A stretch of DNA of 64,000 bases from Rostratula benghalensis (GCA_013399305.1 VXAI01000181.1:1636228-1700227); one strand, 5' to 3'. Positions 45,571 through 58,458 are shown, numbered from the stretch's first letter. Made by a program: numbers and translations. The notes: generated from the letters alone by a model not told the origin.

Positions 45571-48500
45571 TTATGCAATATACACAAAAAATAAATACTA
45601 CAAAAGCACTACAAGAGGAGTACTACAACAGTATCGACGTCACACAGCAGCTTGTGAACTTGACAATTGTTAGTTTGAGGAAAATGATGTCTGTCTTATT
45701 TTTCACATTGAGCAAGGCTGTGATTTTTTTTTTTTTAAACTCCCAAGCAAAGGCATTTGGACTTTTAAAACATGTCTGAGGAGTAAAACTGCCTTGTGTC
45801 TCCCAGAGTTACTGGCCAGATTAGGTCTCTTCACCGTCACCTTGCACAGGCCTTTGGTGCAAACGAGATCTGGAGACTCATTTCCCTACTTCAGCTGGGC
45901 CAGTTCCCACTGATTGAGCAACTTTCCCTCAAAGTTCACTTTTCCTTTTACTCGCTCTCGGGCTTTGGGGTGGGGGGGGTTGCATTTCGCCTTTCTTCTC
46001 TCCTGCCAAACACCACCGATAAGTCAAACCTCATTTTCCAAACAAACAGAGAACTTCACATTAACAAACAAGCCAAGTCCTGCTGCAAACGGAAAACACT
46101 GATAAGAGAGTACAAAGAAATATTCTCAACTACTGGCCACAATTAAACTTCTTTTCTAATGAATCATTACAGCTGAGTGCACACACTTGAAAATATTCTC
46201 AGGGCAGATACCACCGGACCTTCAGTTGTCAGTGGCCCGAGGTAAGCCTGGCTATTCAGGTCCCTTCAAATCTTCCTAAGAAATTTCCTGGCCATCCTTG
46301 CTCGGGGTAGTGGTTTCTGTCTAAATGACAGCCCCAAAGAACCGCAGCTGAAGAACGTTTCTCACAACTCCTTGGATGCTTTTTAAAGCCCAGCCTGCAG
46401 GTTTCACCACTGCCCAAAGCCAGCTCTGACCAGATCTTTACAGGCGCCTAGACTGGAATCCCGCTAAAAAAATAACCCCAAACCCATAAATCTGCTATTT
46501 CGCATGGGATTCCTTCAATCTCCAGCAATATCCAGCTCCTTTTATTTTATGTCTGTATGCACTTAGGTGCATTTATTACTAGTGAGCAGTATCAGATGGC
46601 TCCACACAAAAGCCAAAGCTCAGGCAGTTACTTTTTCAGCTTCCCTGAATTCAGACACCATCAAAACGTCGATGAGGCAGAAGAGCAGTGCCTAGGATGA
46701 GAAAGTCGTTTTGCCGTGCAATCTCAAAACCACTCTGCCTCCCACTTAAGCCCAGTTTCCCTTGGTCTTTCCTTTGTGGTCTCTTCATGCTGTCACTTAA
46801 ATGCCAGTTTTGCTACGGTTATTTTGGGGATGCGCCATGTTCCAACCACCCCTCCTAAATGCAGTTAGGAGCCACGCATGAATTTCGCTCCCTTTGGGAC
46901 CCTGCAAGGTTCCAGAAGCTAAAAGTATACCTTGTTTTATGCTGCTTTGTTACCACGCTAGACAGCAGTTGAAACAGAAATCATTGATACAATAAATTAA
47001 TCAAATCTAGTAAAGTCCACAGTGGTATGTATACCGAGGCACAGCATGGAAATATTAAAACAGCATCACTGGTGCAATGTGTGGTGCATTATGTAGATCA
47101 ACTCCTGGCCAAATTCAAGTATGAATCAAAGCACTGCACAAAACAGAAAGGTAGAAGAGCTCGGTAAGGTCACCCAGCCCACCTTTGTCTCCAACAGAAT
47201 GATCCCTACAAAGACATATTTAGTCCTCTCTCCTGCTTTCCAATGACTACAAACTGAAGGACATTTAATTTTATCCCTGGGGAGTACTCCACATCTACTA
47301 CGTTTCCTTGATGGTATGGTTTTTACTTGTACTCCCAAGTCCCAACCTAAATTATCCTTCACTCTCCTTAGTGTTCACACCCTTCATATCATCAAAGATC
47401 TTTCCCATCTTCTCCCTAAGGTGAGCTCTACATATTTAGTGCACCAGACTCTGATAACATTATCCTGAATAAATAGCACATACATAAGGAACCCATTGAC
47501 TTAGAGGAAGTCTGTCTATGGACCAGGTTGTTAAAGAAATAAGGACAGGGCAATCTGGCCTTAATCTCCACCCATAAATCAGTAACACCAGATACCCTCT
47601 GCAATTTCTATTTGTTCTGAGTTTCCGCGAATATGGTCATTAGAGCTTCCAATAACTGCAAATGCAGTATTTTCTGATGAACCCCTTTAAGACAACAGGA
47701 TGCTGCCGCAGAAGGAACCCAGTTGAGAGGACTTCAGTGCATTCACTGCTGGTTTTTAGTACGTTTGCTCACATTCCTGCTCGTCTGAGGCTGTCTCTGT
47801 GCCCCTGGAAGGTCCCTGAGACAGCAGAGCTCCAGACAGAGGGTGGGAGGCTGGGGCAATTAAACCATGGAGGGAGAATTTTTGGTACTGTTCATGGGGT
47901 CAAAGACAGGGGGAGGAAAACACATTTCTGACCCCTAAATGAGGACTGTCGAGAAGGCCAGCATTTAATGGTTTGTAAACACAAACTCAGAGCTATAAAT
48001 GCATTGCTTATTCCCACTATAATCCCTTTTCAAACTGGTTCCCCTGATGAATATAAGGAGTATTGATTTTTAAACCCATGTAGGTTCTTAGAGACAATGC
48101 AGACTGACTTAATTATAATCAATAAAATTTACAGACAGTGATGCAACCCAGCAGAAATATTCCTATCAAAAGGTATGGCATAAGAATACTCCAGCTTCCC
48201 TACTGCACTGCTAGAATATGACCTTAATACATATTTTATTATGTATAGAAGCCCGTCCGCGAATCCATCAGAAGATCCCCTGCCTCTCCGCAGTTACAAC
48301 TGATTTGGTGGTGTCTACAGTTACCTTCACATCTCTTCAACGAGGAAAGGGAAAGGAACTTTCCATCAGTCTTCATAAGAGCTACTGCAGGCATCTCTCT
48401 CCTTTTGGATATTCTCCCATCTTTCAGTCTGCTTACTCTCGGCATCCCTATCTGAAACTATTTCTATTGCACTGATAAAACACTAAAGGGCACAGAGGCT

Positions 48501-51157
48501 GAAGGCGAGATTTGTCTCACCTAAATGTGGCTGTCTAATGGTTGGGCACGTCCCAAAGGGAGGTGTTTCTCCTCCTTCTGGAGCCAACAGCCAGGTGGTT
48601 GCAAAAGGATTTTGCTGGGCTGAAATGCCCTCGGGGAGTGCCTCTCCCATTTCACCAAACAGCAGAACCAGCCCAGACAACCAACTGAGACCAAGCACCC
48701 AAGTTTTAGACAGAGAAGCTTAGATGAGGTGAACCTAAGCACAACAGATTTGCCTGGATCACAGAGACTCCGGCAAAATCAATCTGGGCTGAGAATCCAA
48801 CATAGATCAGACTAGGACAGAAATTCCTGGGGCTTGCTTCCCCTCCTGACAAGGTGGCAAAAATCAACGGCAGAAGGAGGAACAAGGCAGAAATCTGCAT
48901 CTAGACTGGCTTCCAAACCTGCTTTCCTCCAACCATCTTTCCTCTGTTTCCTTGCATCTGCCTGGATGTTTTACCTACCATTCCCAAGACCCAGTCACCT
49001 TACGGTGTGTCTGCACCAGGCAATGAGCATGTAAGTGCCTAAGTGCCAGAATGTCTTCAGAAGCAGCAGCCACCCTCCCCAGGAACCAGAAGCCATGTAG
49101 ACGTGAGCAGCAGGATGATTTAGACCTGCTAAAATGTATTTTAGACCAAAAAAGGATACCAGCTTGGGCACAGCATTTGGCTGTGAAGCCTTCAAAATCC
49201 ACACTGTGCAAAGTCCCGCCTTGTGGGTATAACATTTTGACCTTAATGGTGGGGTGCTCCAAGGTAATGAATCTTTTCTTGGCCTCAACTATGTAAGACC
49301 AACCTCCTGAGATGCTGGCAACCATCTGACTGCCATAGGACCAACGCCTCCTTCATTCATTCAGGTTCTAGTGCCCAAATAAAACCTAAACTACATCGAG
49401 GGACACGGGCTGGGAGGACACAGCAGAAACAGTCATTTTTGTGCTCAAGAGTCCTACCAGCAAACAGCCAGTCTGCACTCTCCCACTAACTAATCTCTGC
49501 AAAATTGCTGCATTACTAATTACCAGAATTACATTAGAAACAATGAGTATAAACTGTTTGACCACTCATGTGGCCCAAAGCCCACCTTTCTGTTTTCTAA
49601 GCGCTTTTGAAACAGCTCTGTATTAAGGGCTGTGACTTTCTCCCCATGACAAATTAGCCAGTGTTGACAGCGTAGGCTATCCGTAAGTGTTGAATAAAAT
49701 CTAAGTTAAAAAAAACCAAGAAGAAGATACCTTCTTTTGTAAATATCTTTCAGCTGGCACAGTAAATTACATTGATTCAGAAGTGACTCATTTCCAACGC
49801 TGCGCACATTAGCAGCCAGTATTATTCAATTTGAGATTTTAATTTATAACATACTCCTGGTAATGTACTCCCAATACATTCCTCACTTCCCTACCCTGTG
49901 ACTGACAAAAGATGAAAGATCTTTACTGTATAAATATTTTATATTAAACCCTTCACTCTGCCGTATTTCTTCCATTGTCAGTTCCCATTTGCAAGTACTA
50001 TACATTGTCCCAAAAAGTGCTGATCTAGGCAAAGGGCACGTGCTTGTAGGCAGCACTGCAGCTCCCGGAGCTGCTGCTCTGCTGCCAGGGAGCAGGAATC
50101 CCTCCTTTTGGGACAGAAGGGACTTGGTCACCCCGGAGAGCTGGATGTGGCCCCGGTGCCCACCGAAATCCAGGGAGCGAGAAGCACCCCCCTGTGGCTT
50201 CGCGAGCAGGAGATGGCCGTGCCCCTGCTTCCAGCCCTTGACCTGGGTGAGGAGGAGGGAGTAAAAATGCCTCTTTGTTAAAAGTAAAGGCTTTACGAAC
50301 TCTCCTTGTCACCTTGTGGCAGGGTGAAACTCTGTCAGCAAGCGAGATTAGATAACTTGACCTAAATCGTACTGGAAATCTGTGGCAGAGCTCAGCTCAG
50401 ATCTCCCGACATCCTGCCTTGCGTATTACTGACAAGACCAACCCTAATCTAGTAGGAGAATCCTTTTCCAAACCGTTACTTAGCCAGGGCTAAATGCCAC
50501 CAGCAGACAGACATCCACCGTAAAACCCTCCTGGCTGAGGCCACGTTTGGCTCCTATTTCCAACCCGAATCATCGGAGACTCCTAACCACCAGCTACGTA
50601 ACGCTCCTTACTGCCATTCCCGCTTGTTGAGCACTTGCTATCTAATCCAGAAATACTCCCTGTCCCACGGAGTGTGCAAAACAGAGGTTATTTATCCCGC
50701 CCTGGGCCAGTTCTTTGATCAAATTAACGTTGCTGATGATTGTTCGGTCTCTATCAGGCTGCAAGAAGTCCTTCAGTCAGCTACTCTTACTCTCCACGCT
50801 GGCCAAGAAGAGTTATTTTGGGATCCAGCAGCCTGGACCGTGCAGGTATTTCGTGGCTAGATTTAAGGCAGCACGTGTGAACGCATTACCCTACTTAGAT
50901 ACATAAAAAATAATTTCAACTGGGCTAAATTACCTTTATTATCAACCCTGGTAATTCCACTGCAGCCATTTTCTTGACTGATGTACGGAACACTATGAAA
51001 TGAATCCTCTGAGAAGAAGATGGAAAAAAACAAGACAGTGATCAATGGATTCAATTAGTTACAGTATAATTCTACCAAGATGAAAAAGATCAAGACGCGA
51101 TGCAACTTCTCCAGTTCAGCTAACAGAAGTTAGAGAGAACCTGCTGCTAGTTTGGGG
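45571..51157. other. Non-coding sequence, no gene seen
   Basis: More than 5 kb without a transposon or recognised exon. Composition is even, with small AT-rich areas (48000-48240, 49640-49960) and a GC-richer spot at 50030-50250. Open frames (up to 116 aa) are unrecognised and overlap on both strands. Confidence 0.7.
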
Positions 51158-51158
51158 T

Positions 51159-51194
51159 TGTTTTGTTTTGTTTTGTGTTTGTTTTGTTTTTTTT
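51159..51194. repeat. (GTTTT)n low-complexity repeat
   Basis: Tandem GTTTT units. It is the complement type of the (AAAAC)n run at 34487. Confidence 0.9.
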
Positions 51195-51739
51195 AACTCC
51201 CTGTAACTACTAACCCAGAAGGAGAGGAATTACCGACAGTGCTCAGCGAAATACTGGCAGTACAGAGAGGCTGTGCCACAGGTGGAGGCTCCCAAAGAGT
51301 GTTTTAATGGACTAGATACACATTATGTCTGTATTTCTTCACACATAGAAAGCGTTATAACAACAGAGAGATTTCTCTAATGACAACAAAATAAAACCTT
51401 CCCAACGGCACATCCAAGCAAGAAATAACAATGCTGTCTCTAACGCTGCGGAGGAACAAATTCCTCATCTAATAATTCCCTCAGCGCTTCAAAACTCCTG
51501 CTTTCAGCATCTTCCCCGCGTAACGCCGAGAGAGCAGATTCCCTCAACACGGGGGTCATCGGAATTACCCTTAGGACTGGGGACCTCTCTGCTCTGTGCT
51601 ATGTGTCACCTCCTTGTCACCAAAAGCAGGGGGAGGTTGGGTGGCGACGGTGTCACAAAGCACAGGCAGGTCCTGGTGGCTGATGCCATTTGTGGTAAGC
51701 GAGGCGGCCGGGAGGCCGTGGCGGGGAAGGGAGGCAGGG

Positions 51740-52250
51740 GGAGGAGCGTAAAGCCAGAGTTTAGTTAATCACATTATTAAGATCTTCATCACCGAGAGTA
51801 CTTAGCACGTGGAAATAGTCGGTTTACAATATCGGAGAGGAGCAATCTGTATATTACGCCCGGGACATTACAGCGCCGGGAAATATGTAAATGTCATCAA
51901 CTTAAAAGATAAAGGCATGGAGAGAGGAGGGCTTTTTTGCATGTAAAGGAAATAAGATGAATGAATAAAGCTGATCAAATGATTAATAGAATCCATAATC
52001 TTAATCTTATTATTTCTAAAGAAGAAAAGGCTGTTCAGTTAAGAGCTAGTCGTCTCCATTTCATTAAGAACAATTATATTCCAACTGATCAAGATCTACA
52101 CCGCACAGCCCTGGCGGCAGAGGCATTTTTATATTTCCTGTCATTTCAGCGAGAGAAGAACAAAGTTGTTGCTGATTTGCGAGGCGAAAGCTCCGGAGAT
52201 GGGTGTAAACAGATTTTAAACAACAGATCTGGCCGGGGTGATTTAGAGTC
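51740..52250. promoter_or_regulatory. Candidate regulatory block with an unexplained open frame
   Basis: GTTAATCACATTATTAAG (51763-51780) and GATTAATAGAATCC-type cores lie in unique sequence. A plus-strand frame starting at ATG 51961 stays open for 112 codons up to the gap at 52297 despite high AT content. It lacks homopolymer padding and a recognised domain. The open frame could be chance inside a conserved non-coding element, or an exon of an unknown transcript. I favour the former. Confidence 0.3.
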
Positions 52251-52296
52251 AAGTCGTGTGTGTCCCTGTGTCATGTGTCTGTCCCTGTCGTGCCCC

Positions 52297-52313
52297 NNNN
52301 NNNNNNNNNNNNN
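52297..52313. other. Assembly gap (17 N)
   Basis: Short run of N flanked by C-rich sequence (tgcccc on the left, cccgcc on the right), so it probably hides a C homopolymer. It interrupts the open frame that starts at 51961. Confidence 0.99.
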
Positions 52314-53356
52314 CCCGCCTCCCATCTCCCTTCCAGGAACACAATGCAAGGCAACCGTGAGCTGGCTTCAAGATGTCTAAATCCCAGCCACTCTATCAAT
52401 CTCAAAAAGGGGGGGTAGGATGGGTGTGTGTGTGTGTGAAACACCCAAAAAAAGATTTTATAAAATGTTTTCACACCCTGTTGGGTTAAGAGACAGTGGG
52501 TATTAATCCCATGGCTGCTACCCCAAGCTTCCTCTTTGTGGTCAGCAGAGGAGCTGTGTGGTTGAGCGGAAGGAGTCCAATGGCGGGGTTTTTTTTTTCC
52601 CTCTCTCTGTCTCTATTTTTTTTTTCTTTAAAAAAAAAAAAATATCTGTGTTAAAACAAGAGAAAGTGGACCAGTTACACAGCAAAGCAAAAACCACAGC
52701 CAGCCCTCTCTGCTGTTGCTTTCCCCCTAAATGTGGCCTACAGCGATTCTGCTTTCCAAAAAAAGGTTTAATTTAAACCATACAGTGCTACAAGCTGCCA
52801 CGTTTCCAAATTCCACATTCCTTTCTAATCTGTGCACTTCAGAACTGACAAATTCTGCTTCCAATGGTACCCAGACTAACTGCGACCAAGAAATTGCTGC
52901 TCACCCACCGTTCCTCCTCTCGATAAGGAATGCCGATGTGTCCCCCCCCCCCCGGCCCCAGCTGACTGTCCCCAGCCCCTGGACTTTGCAGAACTTTTAA
53001 AATTACCATATTTAAGGGGCCAGATTCAATATTTGTAAAAATCTTTAACTCTCTGGGGAGATTTTTTGCACAGTGAGAAAAACATTTCCAGGACTCGGGG
53101 CAAAGCGGGGAGGTCGGGGGGGGAGGAATTCCCAGTCTGGTATAAATCCACAAAATTCCCCTGATGAAGAGCAATTTGCACCCGCTGAGACTCTTCCCTC
53201 AGCGCTCCATTTGCACAAGCCCACATGCATAAGGACGTTGGCTCTTCTCCACACAGCTCAAAAATGTGCAGTCCAGAAGAGCCTTCCCTCATCTGAAGTT
53301 AAATAAATAATGCTCTTGGAGGGGAGAAGGGGGGCAAAGAGGATGTCGTGCTTTGT
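52314..53356. other. Non-coding sequence with simple repeats
   Basis: A (TG)n run lies at 52424-52438, T-rich then A-rich runs at 52587-52642, and a C14 run near 52941-52954. No gene recognised. Confidence 0.72.
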
Positions 53357-53566
53357 CCTCCAACAGGAATGGCCCTTGGTGGCACTAGATGGATGCAAAG
53401 GAAACCCAAAACTTTGCATCCCTGCAGAAGACATGGAGGGAAAGGACCACCTAGGACCATTGCTCTCAAACCCCTCCAGCAGGAATGGCCCTTGGTGGCA
53501 CTAGATGGATGCAAAGTGAACCCAAGATTTTGCATCCCTGCAGAAGACATGGGGGAAGGGACCATC
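53357..53566. repeat. Tandem duplication, 116-bp period
   Basis: A unit beginning CCTCCA-CAGGAATGGCCC at 53357 is repeated at 53473 with about 90 percent identity by eye. Both copies carry CTTGGTGGCACTAGATGG, TTTGCATCCCTGCAGAAGAC and related blocks. The second copy fades near 53566. Both units are open in one frame, but no protein family is recognised. Confidence 0.92.
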
Positions 53567-55850
53567 GCTGTGGAGCCTCTTCAGCTTAGGGGCAGCCTAT
53601 TGAAGGGTAGGTGGCAGTGGGCTGGGGGCCCACACTACTACATCAGCTGAACCCAAGGGTGGAGAAGAACCAGCCCTGTGGTGGCTGGCACAACCCATTC
53701 AGTGTATGCTGGGAACCCACCTTCTTGTCCAACTTTTTGCTGTGCCAGGCTGCAGGAGCACCCAAGCCACCACCAGCCCGCCTGGAAACTGCTCGCCCAC
53801 ACGTTTTGGCCCCTAACGCCTAAAAGTGAGCGTTTTGGGTTGCCCAGCAGATGTGTTTATTTTTGCCCCGGGATTTTTTTGGCCCTCCTGCAGCTCCACA
53901 ACACGCAGCCGTACCTACAACTTGTCAACGCTGGGTAAGGGTGTTAGCCCTCCAAGTAGCCTCAGGGCTTTCATCTTACCCGGCGTTGAAGCCACATGGC
54001 AATTTTAGGGCACATACACGACTCTGTGTTACACCAAACAACCTGCAGCAATCTGCTGCACAAGGAGGTGCAGGAGCAAGGAGGAGCGACGGGGACGGAT
54101 CCGCCGCCGCCGAAAGGGGGGAAGCGCAGCTCGTTTCGGCTCCCGCACCTGCTTTCTGGCGGGGCTGCATCCACCAGGCAACTCCTCCTGCCAACCCCGA
54201 GGACAGGAAAAGCATATGTCACATCTCAAAAATCATGGCATTTTCAAACTTCTTCTTTTTTTCTCTTTGCCTTCTGCTTTCTGATCCACTAAAGTGCAGA
54301 CAAGGAACATTTTCAGGCTCTTCTCAAGAGTCAGAAACTTAAGCTTTTCTCTTTTTTCTTCTGCCTTTTTTTTTTATGACAGCTGAGCTGCACATGGAAA
54401 TCTTTGGGTACCTGGAACCTTAAGGAAAACATCAAACCTTGCGAGACTCACCGTAAGAGCAACTGCCTCTCAATCCACCATTTAAATCACGGAATAGTTC
54501 AGCTCTATGTTTACTTTCAAGTAATGTCAGAAGTGGAGTGTAGAAGGCCAGGTTCTTAGCCAGTATAAATCCATTTAAGTCGTGGGCTCTTTCCCTGCTC
54601 CAGAATCACTGTGTTTATATTCAGACAATACGCTCGACAGGCACCAGATGAGCGTTCTTAGCCTCAGCTCAATGATTTTTCTGGAAATGGAAAGAGCTTA
54701 GCTGTGGGATGCCTGCCAGGGTAGGAACTCTGGGGTGTTTTCTTCTTTTTTTTTTTTTTTTTTTTTGAGGTTGGGATTTTCAGTAGATGTTGGGTCCCTA
54801 TTTCCCTCGTGCTCCTTTGAAAATCCAAGCCTGTGTTAATGATTGGGTCCTTTTAAAAAAAACAAAGCAACACCAACAGAAATAGTACAAAACTGGCATG
54901 GAAGGAAAAACTATACTGATGCCACACATGCCTTAACAAGTCAGCAAAACATTCGCATTTAATACCAGCATAAACCTGAATTTTGATCACTTCTGCCAGG
55001 GCAGTCCAATAAGGCCTTAAGTTTGAGTAAATGTCAGTCATTCTCAGTTGTCCCACTGGTAGTCCCATAATGGGATGTGCTAGCCAAAAATGGAAAGGAG
55101 GCACAGCATCTGCTTATGTTTAATTTATTTCTGCATTTTGGCGTGTTGTCCCGGGAGAATCAATGTTTTTAAGTGGCTGCATCTTTTTGAGCCAACTTGC
55201 TGTCCTTTGCTAACACATCAAGGACACGTTTCTGGAAATGGAACATGCTCCCATTGAAACCAGAGAGCGGCACAGGTATGGCAACCTCACGTTTTTAAAA
55301 TTTAATATGCAGTTTTAGAGTGAAATTCCCTCAGTTTCACTCAAACTGAACTCTAGATTCCCCCTTTCGACGAAGCCATAATTCTCATAAGCAGGAGTTA
55401 ACGCGCATGGATCATGGGGAGAAGAATAAATCCATTGAAGGCTGTTCAGCACTTTGGCTGAACTGAAGCAGACAGGGCACCCCCATCCAGTTACTCTGGG
55501 TTTATACAGAATTATTGGTGGCTAAAATCAACTCACTGGTTTTAATAATTGCTCCTTTTCCCTGGTACCTGCCAGGGAACTGGCAAACCTTGCAAAGGAC
55601 CTGCACCCCTTGGAAGACCCTTGGCTGTATCACCTTGCAACGGCGTGGGTGCCATCAACTCAACCACACGCAGGAGGGAATAACACATTCATTTTTCAGG
55701 GCTGGCTAAAATAAAGAGCAGAGGGGCTCGGTGCACATTTTTGATTTTCGAATGCTAATTTCGTTTTAATAGTAAGCTGCTTGTTTAAGAAGCAAAAGTG
55801 GTTCTGAAACACAAAGGTGCGTGGATGTTGTTATAACTAAAACGGGGCTG
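53567..55850. other. Non-coding sequence, no gene seen
   Basis: A CpG-rich patch lies at 54080-54170 (gatccgccgccgccg and flanks), and a T21 run at 54746-54766. The 163-aa plus-strand frame at 53851-54342 overlaps four other frames and is not recognisable. Confidence 0.68.
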
Positions 55851-56090
55851 ATCGCTAGTTTTTTAACAATTTGGTAACAAGAAAAGCTGGTCACACGCTG
55901 GGACGTTTTCTGCCAAGTCTCAGCCAGAGCAAAATTTTATGGCCGAGTTATAAACCCTTGAAAATAAGGGTTTATAATAGAAATGCTGACAGACCCTTAA
56001 TTATAGCAGCACTAGCGGGCACTGTTGTAATAAGGCCCACATATTTTCCTCTTTGATCATTATTTATAGGATGCATTGGAAATCATCCCA
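55851..56090. promoter_or_regulatory. Candidate regulatory block with perfect hairpin
   Basis: Unique AT-rich sequence containing TTAATTA near 55997-56003 and a perfect inverted repeat at 55948-55977 (12-bp arms, 6-base loop). No repeat family recognised. Confidence 0.25.
55948..55977. repeat. Perfect inverted repeat, 12-bp arms
   Basis: TTATAAACCCTT at 55948-55959 and its exact reverse complement AAGGGTTTATAA at 55966-55977, with GAAAAT between them. It could be a hairpin in RNA, a cruciform, or a two-fold symmetric protein site. Confidence 0.9.
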
Positions 56091-56329
56091 TTTACAACTG
56101 TATGCCCGCTCAGCTAGGTGGAGTTTTATCCATTAAGAAAGGGAAATACAAAGTCGGCTGCCGAAGAAAGCCGGGGGCTTTACCTCCCGGCGTTCCCGCG
56201 GCATACCAACCCCGAGCTTCAGGCAGTGACTAATGCCTTCACTCTCCCCGTTTGTATAAGAGGTTGAAGTTCAGGCTGGTGCAGTGCAGCATTCCCCGGG
56301 ACCTGCTGCCTCTTTAGGCAGGCGATTAA

Positions 56330-56470
56330 TCACTTGATCGATAGACCATATGATTAGGCACTAATAGCTGATAGGAGGAGAGAATAAACAACCATAAATT
56401 TGCTTTGTACCGAGTAATCCAAGTGTAAGAGAGGTCAGATAATGGCCACATAAGGTCATGTTGCCTAAGG
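56330..56470. promoter_or_regulatory. Candidate regulatory block
   Basis: GCGATTAATCACTTGATCG (TAATCA/GATTA paired- and bicoid-type cores) is followed by ATGATTAGGCACTAATAGC and an AGGTCA half-site (two AGGTCA near 56431 and 56453). Unique sequence with no coding signal. The two AGGTCA half-sites hint at nuclear-receptor binding. This is inference. Confidence 0.27.
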
Positions 56471-57420
56471 AGCCCATATGGGAAAGATGGAAGATACATA
56501 CATTTTTAAATATCTTCAATTATTATTGGATTGCTGGGCAGGATTGGGGCTGCCGATGCACCCCTCTCTCTGAGCACAGGCAGGTTGTCGTGCTCCAAAG
56601 AAGGCTGATATCAAACAGCCACAGCCATTTCCACATCAAGGGGAAAAAAAAAAAAAAAATCCAACCAAAAAAACACACACACACACCCAGAAAAAAGAGA
56701 AAGAAACAACCTCAAAAACCTCAGGTCGTGTGACGATTTCAAACTAAACATCCGGTCTGCTGAGGTGGGTGTCATTGCGTTGACACTTGGGAGGTGCAGG
56801 TCATCGGCTCCCAAACCTCCCCCCTTATTGGGAGGACTGGGAGGGACCCGTGGCTCCCGCAGTGTTCCTAATGGAGCTGGGTTCTCCGCGAGGAGCCGGT
56901 CCCAGCCCCGGTCCAGCCGTCACCTCAGCCCGCAGTGCCCGGGCAGGATGCTCGGCAGAAAAACTCCCCTTCAAAGGACCATAAATCTCCGTCTCCCCAC
57001 CCCCTCGCCCTCCCTCCCTGCCTCCTGCCTTTTCTAAGGCTCTCCTCTTCCCCTGCATAAAAACCGGTCTTTTCAGGACTCAAGATACAAGCCAGGTTTA
57101 CAGTCCTTTTTTTTTTTATTTTCCTCCTTCTTCTTTTTCCTTTTTTTTTTTTTTAAACAGTAAACGTACTCTTTGTCTATGGCAACGAATTCAAGAAAAA
57201 ACAAAAATGGCTGGTTCAAAGGAAGAAAAAAAAAAACTTCAGTCACCCCAACAAAGGCAAGGAGTTTACAAACCTTCCCCATCAGCGCCTGGACGCGGGC
57301 AAAGTACTTACTTCATTAAGTTGAAACAAAACTCGACCAGTAAAACCGTCAGCTCCGTCCGAGACAACCAGCAGGCCCCTTGCAGCATGTTCCTGATTGA
57401 CCATCAGCAGACTATGTAAA
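56471..57420. other. Non-coding sequence with simple repeats
   Basis: An A16 run lies near 56644, an (AC)n run at 56673-56686, GC- and CpG-richer sequence at 56830-57010, and a T/C-rich pyrimidine tract at 57105-57155. No gene recognised. Confidence 0.7.
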
Positions 57421-58458
57421 TCGCCTTTTTTTTTCAGCCAAACAATCGTGGGGATAAATGCCTGCCTTTATCTTTGGGGCTATTTCTAAACTCCCCTTTC
57501 TCAATGAGGGGACATTCATGGGCTGCAATCTTTTTTTTGCCGCTCTTACGGCGTCAGTGGGAAAGCGCTCTCCTGCCTGCACCAATTCCTCCTGCTTCCC
57601 CCCTGCCCCCTGTATCAACTGCGTGTATGGGGCAGGGGGGGGAATGTGGGGAGGGAATGTGTGGGGGAATGTGGGGTGTGTGTAACAACACAGCCCTGGT
57701 GTCTGAAACGGGGAGGCCGGGATGCTGTTTGCCTTGGGTTTTAAAACGACGCTGTGCTTCAGATGCCGCGGAGGCTCTTGAGTTTCAAAGAGGCCCGAGA
57801 CTGGAGTGGCTCCCACAACGCCAAGCAATTCAGAATCACTGGAGTGCTGCGAGGACTGCACGTACACTTGACTTTGCGAGTGAGCACACGCCGCCTAGAC
57901 CTGTGCTAAATCGCTCCCAATTCCCTGTTTTCCCCCCCTTTTTATTTCACGCAGGCGTCGCACCGCCGAGCATCCCAGCCACCCCGCTGCACCCACCTGA
58001 AGAGCAGCTCCTGGTCCTCAGGCCAGCGCAGGCACAAGCTCTTCAGGTCCTGCCCCTCCCCTGCTTTGCTTTGGAAGAAAGGCTTCTACCTTTTAACACA
58101 AACACGCTTTATTTTGAAGGCCCTGCATTAAATTAATGGTGGTTCCTCAATAACCTGGAGGATAACGTCAACCCCAGGCACCAAGAGAGTCAAGTACTTG
58201 GACCATAAGCTCGGAGATCTCCACCACAGGGATGGATGCCTTCCTTCAGCAAGGACTTTTGAAAACAACTAGAGTGGTCATAACAAAGAGTTCATTTGAC
58301 CTAAACAAGCAGGTTCTTATTTCTTCACGCGCTTTTTAACTACAAAGCCTTTTCCCTTGCAGTACCCACTCTTCTTTCTTCCCAGCTCAGGTGACACCGT
58401 AGGAAGCAGTGTCCCCAGCCAGTCCTGCCATCACTCTCAGCCTGGAAAGGTGCAGCCT
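57421..58458. other. GC-mixed sequence with long unrecognised open frames
   Basis: A 220-aa plus-strand frame (57474-58136) and a 151-aa minus-strand frame (57412-57867) overlap here. Neither shows a domain, signal or family I can name, and the plus frame reads through the G-rich repeat at 57629-57676. Not called as genes. Confidence 0.55.
57629..57676 (+). repeat. G-rich repeat with quadruplex potential
   Basis: Six G tracts (4, 8, 4, 3, 5 and 4) are separated by CA, AATGT, A, AATGTGT and AATGT. They meet the quadruplex rule and form an imperfect tandem of GGGAATGTG-like units. Confidence 0.75.

Noticed and set aside
57474..58136. 220-aa plus-strand open frame.
   Set aside because: It translates through the G-rich tandem at 57629-57676, overlaps a 151-aa antisense frame, and has no recognised family.
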